Assembly: GCA_963402885.1 (NCBI GenBank)
Contig: OY727095.1
Location: forward strand, 3,167,001-3,231,000
Reading direction: 5' to 3'
Source of the DNA: Antedon bifida
Taxonomy: Eukaryota; Echinodermata; Crinoidea; Comatulida; Antedonidae
DNA: 64,000 bases
Both the position numbers and the translations under genes were made by a program. The notes under the pieces are model-generated. The model saw nothing but the letters and a program-made list of their open reading frames with translations, was not told where the DNA came from and did not search any database. The stretch's first letter is position 1. Every line of letters begins with the position of its first letter. Below, one piece after another: positions 31,901 to 39,993 of this stretch.

Positions 31901-34707
31901 CAGTGACTCACCTTTTTCTATTACAACATTTTCGGGTGATTCTTGTTCCTTTCTACATACAGTTGAAAATTCCTCAGAAGCTATTTTTGCTTGGTCTAAT
32001 TTCTCTGTTGAATAATTAAAATGTTGAGTCATTCCAAACTCACAGTTTGTACCAATGTACATTAACATACTGTACATAACAGTATGAAGTATTGGTAATA
32101 ATAATAATATTATTATTATTATTAGCAAACCTCTCCTCCTAAAATTGTTTTAACCCTTCCCATTTCACGCCTCTCCTTAATGCCTGTAGTCTGTGTGAAA
32201 TTTATGATGGAAGTTGTCAACTTGAAATAGCTTTAATGGGTAAAAACATAGACAAAAGTTATAGTGCTCGGATGTGAATAAATGATGTCTTACAGTATAT
32301 CTTGGTATATTAGTTTGAATTTGTTAATCAGGGCCTACATACCATTATTTTTTTTCAACAATAATTTTACAAATGTCTTACCGATTTCCTCTAACTTTCT
32401 CACAGCAGCTTTGAAATCCTTGTAATGAATTTTAACATCAATCAATTCTTGTTGCTGGAATTTGTCTACTACAATTGTTGCTAAATCGCTGTGCAACTGT
32501 TGACTTGAATACATCTTCCAAAGGTCTTGCAATGCTTTAGAGTCATAAGCAGCCAGATATAACACCAACGATCCAGATTCGCATGATGTTACTTTTAAAA
32601 AAAACTTATTGTTGAAATAATCAACTAAGTTATAAACTCCTTTAAAGAATAAATTCATAGGCCATATGCAGTTTTTACTTTTGTCTTCACAAAGACGTAA
32701 CTTTAACTCAGCACCTTAAAGATAAAATGTGTATGGAAATTAAACTTTCTCAAGAAATAAATCAAAATTTGTCAACGAATCATAGTTTTTTGATGGGATT
32801 TGCATGAAAAATCCACAGTATGGCTTCATTTATTTATTTATCAGTGATGGTGCACGATTGTTTCAACAGTTAAGCAGTTAAGCTGTCTTAGGCTGGATGA
32901 ACAGGAGTGCTAAACAAAGGACAGAGATGCACCGGCGACAATTTGTAAGAATAATGTAAACCAAATATCCTTATATTATTTATGAATGTCAATTTAGTTT
33001 TAGTGGCCATTGGGCCTGTAAACTGGTCATAACATAATTTGGCAAAAACCAACATTATTAAAAAATGTGCTCAATCTGCTTAAATGTAAAATGCACTAAA
33101 TTAAAGTTTAAAAAAAATAGTAGCCAATAAAATAATCTACCTGGACCTTCTTCAGAGCGATCCACTGCAAGAAAAATAAATTAATTTACTGAACAGTATT
33201 TTAAATGAATATTACAGTACTGAAATAAAATGTGGGGGTTGGAAAATAATTGTGGCAAAAATAACACATTTGAAGCCAAGTATAGATAATTTATATATAT
33301 TTATTATAACAAAAAGAATAAGTGGTGGTTTTTTTTGTATTCAATAATTTATGACATCAATTAAACTTGATTAGATTTCTAATGTAAATGAGTGCATGAA
33401 ATCTTACTTTTTTCAAGTTTTCTTGAAGCAACTGCATAATCATCTGGTTCAATGTTTGTCTTCCATTTGTCTTCAAACATTTTCCAATATTGTGGTTCAA
33501 TGATGCGTGCTAAACTCCTGAGAAGCTCTTTACTTGAATGCATGTCCATAAGTGTTGACAGGCCAGCTTGATCAGTTATGTATAGAAGAAGGAAGAATGA
33601 AGGAATGGGATACCTGTGCCATTCAAATGTAATTGGATTGACAGATGGGCATACATCTGCAAAATATTCTTTAAGCTGAGAGCATTTTTCCCAGTTTAAG
33701 GATGATCCCTGTTTTGTATAAAGAGTCATCTGAAATTCTGAAACTATAAAAAAAAAAGAACAATTAAAAATAATATTATTTGTATTGATTTCTAAAAATT
33801 CCTCAGAAGCTCGGTATTTGAATCAGTAAAATGACCTGAAACACTAAAACGTGTTAAAATAGTCTATAATTCTCTCTATAAGTCCCAAATTCAAAATACA
33901 AATGCTCATCTAAATGTTTATTATTTATTTAGTTGGATAAAGCAACATTTGTATATTTGCATTATATATTGCTCATATCGTAACAAAATACATATAAATT
34001 ATAAAAAACAATTAAAATTAAAAATTCACTAAAAAGGACGTATATTTAATTTGTATTTTTGCTTCAGAAGGGGTTCTTAATTACATACATACAATTAAAC
34101 GTAAAATTACATCATCATTTATATTTATAAATCATTCATTTACTGAGGAAGGGTTTGTGTTACCTCTATCAAGTAGTAGATTCTTTGCACGTTGGTTAAG
34201 ATTAAGTGCAAATCTCTTTATTTTGTAATCATCATCTGCTAATTCTCCATTACTCTCAAGGTGGAATACTACTTTCCAAATATCTTTGGAGGCAAACTTT
34301 GACGTCAGTTTGTAGCGTGCCATAACGCGTAATAAACTTGCTTCGTCAATGTTTTTTAAAGCTTTAAACAAGCATTTCCGATATGGTGACAATACATGTA
34401 GTTGTTTATCAGCATTCTGATCGTGGTTAGATTGCTTAATATACTCCAGTACAAGATTTTCAGCAGCCTTAACTTCTGTGACCTTTGTAATCTCCAACAA
34501 CAGGCTGACATTAGTAGGTGTAATATAACCTTTTAGCTCAAGCTTATTGAACAACTCATGTGCTATTACTGGTTTTTCATTCTGGTAAAAGTCCCCTATA
34601 TCTAAAGACTTGTATAAGCAGAATTTTAACCAACAATAATGTTCACCATCATAATGTTTGTTAAGATTGGCTTTCAAATCATCAAATTTATCATTCAATT
34701 CTGCCAT
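16895..34707 (-). CDS. NLR1: DED/TRADD-N-like/NACHT/LRR receptor, 21 coding exons
   Basis: Reconstructed from splice signals and open frames. Exons, 5' to 3': 34707-34164, 33743-33408, 33164-33141, 32714-32382, 32004-31912, 31772-31695, 30900-30856, 30532-30491, 29952-29920, 29699-29637, 26989-26915, 26454-26392, 25577-25521, 25386-25324, 24888-24826, 23398-23342, 23050-23003, 21475-21428, 21132-21088, 20694-20626, 19962-16895. All internal introns are phase 1 with GT-AG ends; the sum is 5,247 nt (1,748 residues plus stop) with no internal stop. Order: two DED-like domains, two TRADD-N-like domains, short low-complexity and coiled-coil microexons, NACHT, 9 LRR units. Known NLRs are cytosolic sensors that oligomerise through NACHT and recruit death-fold partners; the ligand here is unknown. 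The exact microexon set in any mRNA is inferred. A polypyrimidine tract plus AG at 34727-34728 suggests an upstream non-coding exon. Confidence 0.85.
20626..26989 (-). CDS. NLR1 microexons, downstream group (ten exons, coiled-coil rich)
   Basis: Exons at 26915-26989 (75 nt), 26392-26454 (63), 25521-25577 (57), 25324-25386 (63), 24826-24888 (63), 23342-23398 (57), 23003-23050 (48), 21428-21475 (48), 21088-21132 (45) and 20626-20694 (69). All are phase 1-1 with GT-AG borders. The last eight encode Glu/Lys/Leu-rich helices that look like coiled-coil (for example KQELEEELAETE, QKEEILLVSTE, RRKEELQENLYSTKE). 21088, 21428 and 23003 are clear copies of each other (D/G-R/H-x-x-QK-KE-L...S-T/K-E). Their role is probably a variable-length stalk between the N-terminal adaptor domains and NACHT. 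Confidence 0.7.
20695..21087 (-). other. NLR1 intron, no other feature
   Basis: Intron between microexons. The corresponding NLR2 intron, 55239-55530, is recognisably related but shorter. Confidence 0.5.
21707..22821. mobile_element. Repetitive element with GC-rich head and internal tandem 3' units
   Basis: Starts ACTAGCAATTATACCCGCCC with a GCCCCAGGGC-type hairpin and ends AAACAAACAGACAGACGTAC...TTATAATATAGAT. Inside, a unit of the form TTTCAAATGTAG..., CCCGGTACAATTGCG(G/A)TC, ATTTTGATACCCCATAT, GGTTACGTGCAG occurs at least twice cleanly (about 22525-22604 and 22705-22771), with older copies upstream. The overall build (ACTAGC head, ACAAACAGACAGAC tail) is a widespread invertebrate repeat form. 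I cannot assign a class. Confidence 0.6.
23108..23311. mobile_element. 204-bp MITE with TAA target duplication
   Basis: Termini AGCCTGTTTTCCTGTC and GACAGGAAAACAGGCT are perfect inverted repeats, flanked by TAA (23105-23107, 23312-23314). Inner pairs such as AACGACGATCGTT add secondary structure. Lies in the NLR1 intron about 30 bp from microexon 23342-23398. The NLR2 equivalent intron lacks it. Probably PIF/Harbinger-type by its 3-bp TWA duplication. Confidence 0.85.
23315..23341 (-). other. Short intron end before microexon 23342
   Basis: Only about 30 bp of host intron separates the MITE from the GTAAGT donor of exon 23342-23398. Confidence 0.5.
23399..24825. other. NLR1 intron; AAT microsatellite at 23829-23853
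   Basis: AT-rich intron with an (AAT)n run and a short C-rich stretch near 23890-23950. No coding or mobile element features recognised. Confidence 0.55.
26226..26460 (-). repeat. Duplicated exon cassette, copy 1
   Basis: Intron plus exon block: GACCATGCCATAAAGTTT, AGGTAGAGTTTGCATGAGCTAGTTCTC, then exon 26392-26454. The same order recurs at 29427-29705 around exon 29637-29699, and the two exons differ at only a few bases. A segmental duplication including flanking intron created the second type-A exon. Copy 1 also carries (AATC)n and (AATT)n runs. Confidence 0.8.
27029..27459. other. Intron sequence upstream of a hAT gene relic
   Basis: No exon of NLR1 here. It may include the untranslated 5' end of the hAT relic that follows, but I could not find its terminal inverted repeat. 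Confidence 0.4.
27460..29181 (+). pseudogene. hAT transposase pseudogene (P52rIPK/ZNF862-like), in NLR1 intron
   Basis: Plus-strand reading, opposite to the host gene. Parts in order: FGIKADEVTDSSNWEQLGLV; AQTYDGAAT; frameshift near 27815; YHCASHGLNLALSQACKV; acidic insert; CETR followed by TGA (28263-28265) where relatives have Trp, then VERHTALEDF; frameshift near 28785; a likely intron about 28928-29031 (GTAAGT...AACAG); and the hAT dimerisation end (LIAVTPVTSAGVERSNSSLR) to TAA at about 29179. The N-terminal zinc finger is missing. The broken frame shows it is not functional. No TIR pair found. It sits between the two copies of the duplicated exon cassette. Confidence 0.82.
29316..29345 (+). 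other. Helitron-like 3' terminus (hairpin plus ATAG)
   Basis: The 9-bp stem AACTCGTCA / TGACGAGTT with AAG loop is followed by CAAAT and ATAG, then TTTT. The related site at 54799-54828 has the canonical CTAG. Helitrons end in a short hairpin just before CTRR. The 5' end was not located. Confidence 0.45.
29427..29705 (-). repeat. Duplicated exon cassette, copy 2
   Basis: Counterpart of 26226-26460, including GATCATGCCATAAAGTTT, GTAGAGTTTGCAT and AGCTAGTTCTCAAGTC, followed by exon 29637-29699. It has a short insertion (GACGTCAAAGGGACGAA) absent from copy 1. Confidence 0.8.
29637..32004 (-). CDS. NLR1 microexons, upstream group (six exons)
   Basis: Exons at 31912-32004 (93 nt), 31695-31772 (78), 30856-30900 (45), 30491-30532 (42), 29920-29952 (33) and 29637-29699 (63), all phase 1-1. 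Two repeating types are mixed: type A ends VGSKS or VGSIS before a GTGAGT donor (31695, 30856, 29637); type B reads E.GTSERSLSPD or EIRTSERSFP (30491, 29920). They are Ser/Thr/acidic-rich and probably disordered. Exon 30856 could also begin at 30903, one codon longer. Two further pieces look like decayed exons: about 30756-30796 (41 nt, breaks phase) and about 31399-31440 (weak donor). Confidence 0.65.
30030..30470. other. Possible decayed retroelement in intron
   Basis: Starts with a (TTTA)n run and has a central GGAAGGTTATTCCAAAGTTT...CAGTTACAGTAATAAAGG block that looks like an antisense retroelement relic. No protein motif recovered. Weak call. Confidence 0.2.
32382..32714 (-). CDS. NLR1 exon 4: TRADD-N-like domain, second copy
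   Basis: A 333-nt phase 1-1 exon, acceptor CTTTAAG, donor GTAAGAC. Key stretches: CESGSLVLYLAAYDSKALQD, LWKMYSSQQLHSDLATIV and HYKDFKAAVRKLEEI. It has the same length and order of conserved words as exon 2, so the two exons arose by duplication. This copy fits the SGSL...aL..LW..Y.s.L signature better than exon 2. Confidence 0.65.
33141..33164 (-). CDS. NLR1 exon 3: 24-nt microexon
   Basis: CTTGCAG acceptor and GTAGATT donor bracket 24 nt encoding an acidic linker (MDRSEEGP across the joins). Phase 1-1 and divisible by three, so it can be skipped. It separates the two TRADD-N-like domains. Confidence 0.65.
33408..33743 (-). CDS. NLR1 exon 2: TRADD-N-like domain, first copy
   Basis: A 336-nt phase 1-1 exon between acceptor TTTATAG and donor GTAAGA. 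The protein contains FFLLLYITDQAGLSTLMDM, then HSSKELLRSLARIIEP, then DYAVASRKLEK. It aligns by eye with exon 4: (LV)LY...D...L..LW.MYSS..L...LA.I and a closing D(Y/F).(A)..RKLE. The pattern 'aLe.LW.dY.sG.L' is one I know from domains attached to animal NLRs and described as TRADD N-terminal-like. Role: probable adaptor interaction. The name is from memory. Confidence 0.6.
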
Positions 34708-34726
34708 TTCATTGCAATTTGGTTTT
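34164..34726 (-). CDS. NLR1 exon 1: tandem DED-like N-terminus
   Basis: ATG at 34707; an earlier ATG 8 nt upstream is out of frame. Translated from MAELNDKFDDLKANLN. Residues about 5-90 read like a death-effector domain (short helices; ELFNKLELKGYITPTNVSLL resembles the helix 4-5 region of FADD and caspase-8 DEDs). Residues about 105-180 (LSPYRKCLFKAL... through ESNGELADDDYKI) look like a second, more diverged copy. DEDs pair with other DEDs such as those of FADD or caspase-8. Coding ends at donor GATAGAG|GTAACA (34164), phase 1. A run of T then AG (34727-34728) precedes the ATG by 19 nt, so this exon is probably exon 2 of the mRNA. Confidence 0.7.
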
Positions 34727-34971
34727 CTAAAAAAAAAAAAAAAATTATTTTGTTGTCTCCTATCATAGTTCTATACTCGCGATGCTTTATGTAATTGTGC
34801 ATACTTTATGTAGGCTACCGTATCATCATTCTCCTCATTTGTATTTGGTGTAGATACATAAAAATAAATGTAGCTAAAGAAACATATATAGTTTGTAAAT
34901 TGGACCCATGCATTAGGCTTTTGAAATCTATGTCCACTTCATTCAGAGCATGTAGGTTTACCCGCACTTAC

Positions 34972-34993
34972 CATGGAGGAAATTTCCTCCATG
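34972..34993. promoter_or_regulatory. 22-bp palindrome with NF-kappaB-like core, upstream of NLR1
   Basis: A perfect palindrome whose centre is GGAAATTTCC (34978-34987), a good match to the Rel/NF-kappaB consensus GGRRNNYYCC. It lies 271 bp upstream of the NLR1 ATG on the coding-strand side. A GTAAGT donor-like site follows it on the minus strand (about 34966-34971), so it could be in or next to a 5' non-coding exon. Regulation by Rel factors is inferred. Confidence 0.45.
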
Positions 34994-35344
34994 CACTTAC
35001 TTACACTGTATTGGCCTAGTCTTTAGCCTAGCAGCATTTAGCTTTATTAAACAATATGCTAAAACAACAGAAATTAAAATAAATAAATATTAAAAATGTA
35101 TTGCTGCTTACCAGAAAATTACGGTGATCCTACTAAAACCATAGCTGTAGGCCTACTGTTTGTACTTTGAACAGCAAACACACCCCATCAAGACACAATG
35201 CAAATAAGATAAGTTCTCTTTATGACAATGACAAAACAGACATGAGTGTCATTAGTAAATAAACTCAAACAATCACTTCTTTAAAAATTTATATATTATT
35301 TATTTAGTTTCTTTTATTTGACCTTTTGAACGATATTATACAAA

Positions 35345-35500
35345 TAATGAATGTTTATGAGTGTAATGGTACAAATAATGGCATGAGGTGAATGATGAAA
35401 GGTTATATCAACGAGGCAACGCCGAGTTGATGTAACCTTTCATCATTCACCAAATGCCATTATTTGTACCATTACACGAATATTAAACATTCCTTATTTG
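35345..35500. repeat. Near-perfect palindrome, about 75-bp arms
   Basis: Left arm GTAATGGTACAAATAATGGC...GAATGATGAAAGGTTA faces its inverse ending ...CCATTATTTGTACCATTAC; the centre is near 35424 (GAGGCAACGCCGAG). A degraded relative lies at about 60790-60900. Probably part of the MITE family that follows. Confidence 0.8.
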
Positions 35501-35504
35501 TTTT

Positions 35505-36235
35505 ATATAACATCTAAATAGATTCCTGTCATTTGAATCAAATATAAGGTAGCCCTAGCCACAAAGAGGCCTACATTTCATTCAGATTGATTAAAACAGT
35601 AATATTATAATATTAAATGTTAATGTTATATTTATATGGATTTTATAAACACACCTACTTTAGTGTTAATTATGTCAACAAACAACCAAATAATCCTATG
35701 CTTAGCAAGGCTAAAACGCCTAGGCTAGGCCTAGCCTAATACTAACAGGCCTAGCTAGGCTAGGCTAGACCTAGTGTAGTAGTACTAGATTGGCTAAAAT
35801 AAAAGGCAAAACTTCGACAGACAATTGGAACTTATCTTGACTAATTATGGTTTTTCCAACGAGTCCACGTCTTGTAGGGATGTCCCCATTAAGTAATCAA
35901 AATCCTAAAAACGATCTAAAGCTAATTTAAATGCCTTTTTGAATGAAATTAGTACATATATATCTCCAAATCGTACACAAAAATCTGCTGCTTTTGCATA
36001 TCTCGCGGTGGTGTTTACAAACAGAGGCAGGACGACAGGTGGCGCTGTTGTATTTCAATGTAATTTTTGTATTCTAAATTTTTTTTCATCCGCGAAACGT
36101 TTTTTTTTTTCGTACACAAAATGTTTAAAAAAGTACTATTAAACGATCGTTTAATAGTGCGTACTATTGCACGCCATGTGACCCACAATCGTCCAATTAA
36201 ATGACAGGAATTTATTTAGGTGTTATATAATAACC
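35505..36235. mobile_element. MITE with long inverted ends, copy 1 (NLR1 upstream region)
   Basis: Left end TATATAACATCTAAATAGAT and right end, read inverted, TATATAACACCTAAATAAAT, both followed by TCCTGTCATTT. The right side continues into GTGGGTCACATGGCGTGCAA and the palindrome ACTATTAAACGATCGTTTAA. The interior contains a CTAG-rich tract. The same right-end sequence appears at 61495-61590 and 63725-63775, so it is a family. About 800 bp upstream of the NLR1 start codon. Confidence 0.65.
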
Positions 36236-36853
36236 TTTATTTCATTCCAATGTAAGGGACTACCATGGTGTAGCTTACTATTCAAACTGTAGGTAGAAAA
36301 TAGGCTGATGTGACCCTCATGAGTGTCTGATATTAGTTTATTGTTAATAAGTAGCATGTCGACTTTAAACACCCATATGATAACTTGGTTAATAACTTGG
36401 CCTTAGTTCAATTAATTTTATAATAATAATAATAATAATTAATTTTATGAATCTTGATGTGACAATATGATTTCTTGGTTTTATTCACTAGTTTTATCAA
36501 ATTACGTTGGTTTACTATATTTGTTTTTTTTAAAAATATAAATCATATTTATTGCACAGTGTTAAGTAGTGTTTCTGTTTTAACCTTTTACAAGAATATA
36601 ATTATATTTGAATCCAAAATAATAAAAAATTATATATAATATAGTCAGGGAACAGTGGCCATGTACAGTAATTTAATCTTGTAGTTGTTATCTCACGTTG
36701 GTGTGGTACAGCAGTCCTCTCTAGCTTTCAGTGAAAATGCTATCTCTATGATTAGATTTGAAATATGTCACGATTCTCAGATTCCAGTAATCTTTTATTT
36801 TTTATACAGTTTGAAATAGCCTTTCAGACCAAATAATAGTTCCATTTATGTTT
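36236..36853. other. No gene seen
   Basis: AT-rich intergenic DNA with an (AAT)n run at 36421-36440. Confidence 0.5.
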
Positions 36854-37550
36854 AACAAGGCCAACAGCCATTAAGTCGCGTGCTACAATGCATAGTGATA
36901 CCGGACCGACAGACAGACCGACCGACATAGTGAACTATAGAGTCGAGTCCACGCGACTAAAAAGGCATAATTTTTTACGAATTTTTGAACTTTTTCATCA
37001 AAAACGTGCGCAAATTATGCAATTCGACGTGCTCATATGACGTAATTTTAAGTCAAAATTGTTTAAAAGTTGGTTGTATTTCACGCTACGTGCGCACCGC
37101 GCGCATATGGGAATTTGCGCGAGTATGGGAATTTTTGACATGCTCAAAATGACAAGAAACGCGTAGAAAGTTGATTAAAAAATAATTTTGCGCATTTTAA
37201 AATTTTAAATGCGCGTGCGCACGTAACTCTGTGTAAAACACACATTTTTTTTTCAACAGAAAGTTAGCGCCTGATATAAATTAAACTTTTGCAAAGTTTC
37301 AATTTAAAATGTTATTTGGTTTTTGACCTATGTTAAATACAAGAAAATCGTTAAATCGCGCGTAAATCACGTTGCGCAACTCTAACGTCATTCACAATAA
37401 GAGGTGCACAATTTCACGTAAATGCCCAGATGTTGACATCAAAACAGTTCAAAAAGTACAGAAAAGCGATAAAACGCATAGTGATACCGGACCGACAGAC
37501 AGACCGACCGACAAAGTGAACTATAGAGTCGCGTCCACGCGACTAAAAAC
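36854..37550. repeat. Repeat with ACCGACCGAC / GTCGCG hairpin ends, two copies of the end
   Basis: 36854-36960 and 37475-37548 each carry GCATAGTGATACCGGACCGA, CAGACCGACCGACA, AGTGAACTATAGAGTCG and a GTCGCGTCCACGCGAC-type hairpin followed by TAAAAA. A related set is at 41176-41411. Non-autonomous element ends; possibly Helitron-like (the CTAA at the hairpin edge), but unproven. Confidence 0.55.
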
Positions 37551-39576
37551 ATTTAGCCACAAACAAATCAGATATACTGGATATTGTGCTATGAAGCCAG
37601 TTGGAGTTCCATAACAACAAAATATTCACCAAATCATAAATTAAATCCTTGAAAACAAGATACAGTTCTTTACAGAACTCATTTTTGTGTGTTTAGAATA
37701 TGATTTTTTTAGCATAGCAACATGTATCTAAAATATATCGACCTAATAATTTTGTAGTAGGCCATATGAAGTTGAAAATGTGTACTTAAAATGTAACTTT
37801 GAATTTCTTGAACTCCTGGTTTCTTTCCAAAAACTTCAGGAGATTTCAGTTCTTTCATGGTTTGGATTTCCCTAAGGTACCAATGGATTTTTAAATATTT
37901 TCTGGTACAAGTACAAGTTGCCGAATCTCGTTAGTTGAGTGGTGCTCAATTTCTGCAGATTGTTTTACATATTGTCCAAGTAACAATCAGTTACTTCCTT
38001 ATGCTTATCTTCATGACGTACAACGGCTGGCTGTGCATATATGTCGCCCTCAGTGCAGAAATCGGATTTTTTTTTCGCCTTAAAAAAAGCTATCGTGGTT
38101 GAAATGAACATTGCCATTAATTTTATTGTGAGACGATGACATTTTTAATAAAGAAAAACTCTACTGACTTAATAGTTATGTGCATTTTAAGTTAGTGGTG
38201 TATGAGGATTGCCTTATAAGGGGTTGGGCTCATACATAGGGTGGATATTTACCAATTTTAAGGATGCTTCCAAAGGGTGATTTTTTATTTTAAAATATAT
38301 GAAAAAAGATCAGCTTTTATTGTCACATCCATTATAAAGGATGCTTTTTAAACTGTCACCTTTTTTCCCTCTCCACTCTTCCTTCTAGCTGGTGTAACCT
38401 TAACATTGTATAGGCCATTCCAGTACTTTAAATTACAAAGTGCAACAGAACGTATTTTTAAATAAAAAGTGTGATCATCTTGACCAATCTATTTTGATAA
38501 CGAAAAAATTGATTGATTAATTTTATTCTCTTATATGTGTCTATAAAATGCTTTAAGAATTATTTTAGAATTTTATTAAATGACAGATATTAGTTTTTTT
38601 GTACTGCTGCCGAGGGTACAAAGAAAACAAAAATAAATATATGTAGTGAAATACAGAAACTGTATAGCTAAAGTATGAATACTGGACCTCACACAGTCAT
38701 CCTAATCTGTTCCAAAAGAAAATTGTCAAAGATTTTTAAATGTATCTGAAATATGAATGGTGCTAAAATATTAATATAATATTTTTACATTACTTTATTA
38801 TAATGGATACAAGTAAATTAATACCAGGGCCATAGTCACCAGTACAAGGTTTCAACCTGACCACTTTTTCACAGAGGTCTTTGACAACCCTGTGGTCTAC
38901 ACAGATTTTTCGCTTTTTTTTTGTAATCACTGCACCACTTTATTTCTTGTAGGTACCATGCGACTATGTTTACCTTACTTTAAAAGAATAGGTTAGATAT
39001 TTGTTAAGCATGTCAATTCTTTAAATACATTGACAGTTTGTGTGACACTGTTGGTTATGAAAGTCATGTACAATAAACACATTTTGAAAAATCCTCTTAT
39101 ATTCATATAATACCTGGCTGTCTAGGTATAGTAAATAATATTTAATTTTATCTCAGTTTAAAAATAAATTAAATATTATTTAGAATTTATTAAATAGAGC
39201 TTATATTAGTTTATTGTAATACTGTATTATAATCATTATAAATTATATATGCTTTTATGTTAATATTATTAGTATTGTGCTATAATTAATTATACAGCAG
39301 CTATTATTAATATTTTAATAATTATGTTTGAATATTATTATATGAACTATTATTAATAGTTTAATAAGAAACTCAAGCACCATTTATCAGTCTATGATTT
39401 CTCATTAATTATTTTAACAAATTATTCAGACATATGAAAATGTTCACCTTGATCATTTCTGTTTACAATAAGGTGCTGTTCACACAACACCCTCCCCCTA
39501 CATTATTTTAGTGTTGTCCCTTTGGTTTTATGTTTCATTAAATCTGAGTTGGGTCACTAAATTCAGGCAAATGTAA
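37551..39576. other. No gene seen; 2 kb intergenic
   Basis: No convincing ORF, splice chain or terminal repeat in this spacer between the 5' side of NLR1 and the 3' side of NLR2. Confidence 0.5.
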
Positions 39577-39730
39577 AGCCTGTTTTCCACTAGGTGAATT
39601 TATTTGCGGCGAATCAAAAGCGTTAGTTTATGCATGTAGTCATGTTTCTATCTATATTTTGTGATATGAAGAAAAAAAATCTCAACAAGTCAGAGCTCAG
39701 TAATTTTCAATTTGCATAGTGAAAACCAGC
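39577..39730. mobile_element. Small MITE, degenerate termini
   Basis: AGCCTGTTTTCCACTA at the left and TAGTGAAAACCAGC(T) at the right are imperfect inverted repeats. TAA stands before the left end (39574-39576) and after the right end (39731-39733). Same terminal style as 11053-11216 and 23108-23311. Confidence 0.6.
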
Positions 39731-39993
39731 TAAAATGTGTATAATTCTGCCACCTAATTTACAAAATGTTGTCCAATTGGATTATACACAAATGTTCAAT
39801 TGTTGCATTTTTGTACATATCAATGGTAATCAATGTTGTAATCATTACATTACTAGTAGCTAACTTGAAACATTTGTTCTGTATAATGTTATTATAATTT
39901 GTTTAGCCTCATCATGCATGTTAAATGTTGTTGCTTTAATGTATGAAAATAAAGCATCTTATTTTCAGATACAAAGTTGTGTTATTTTATTTT

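Noticed and set aside
35939-36142. 67-codon plus-strand ORF
   Set aside because: Falls inside the MITE; no domain and not kept in the second copy.
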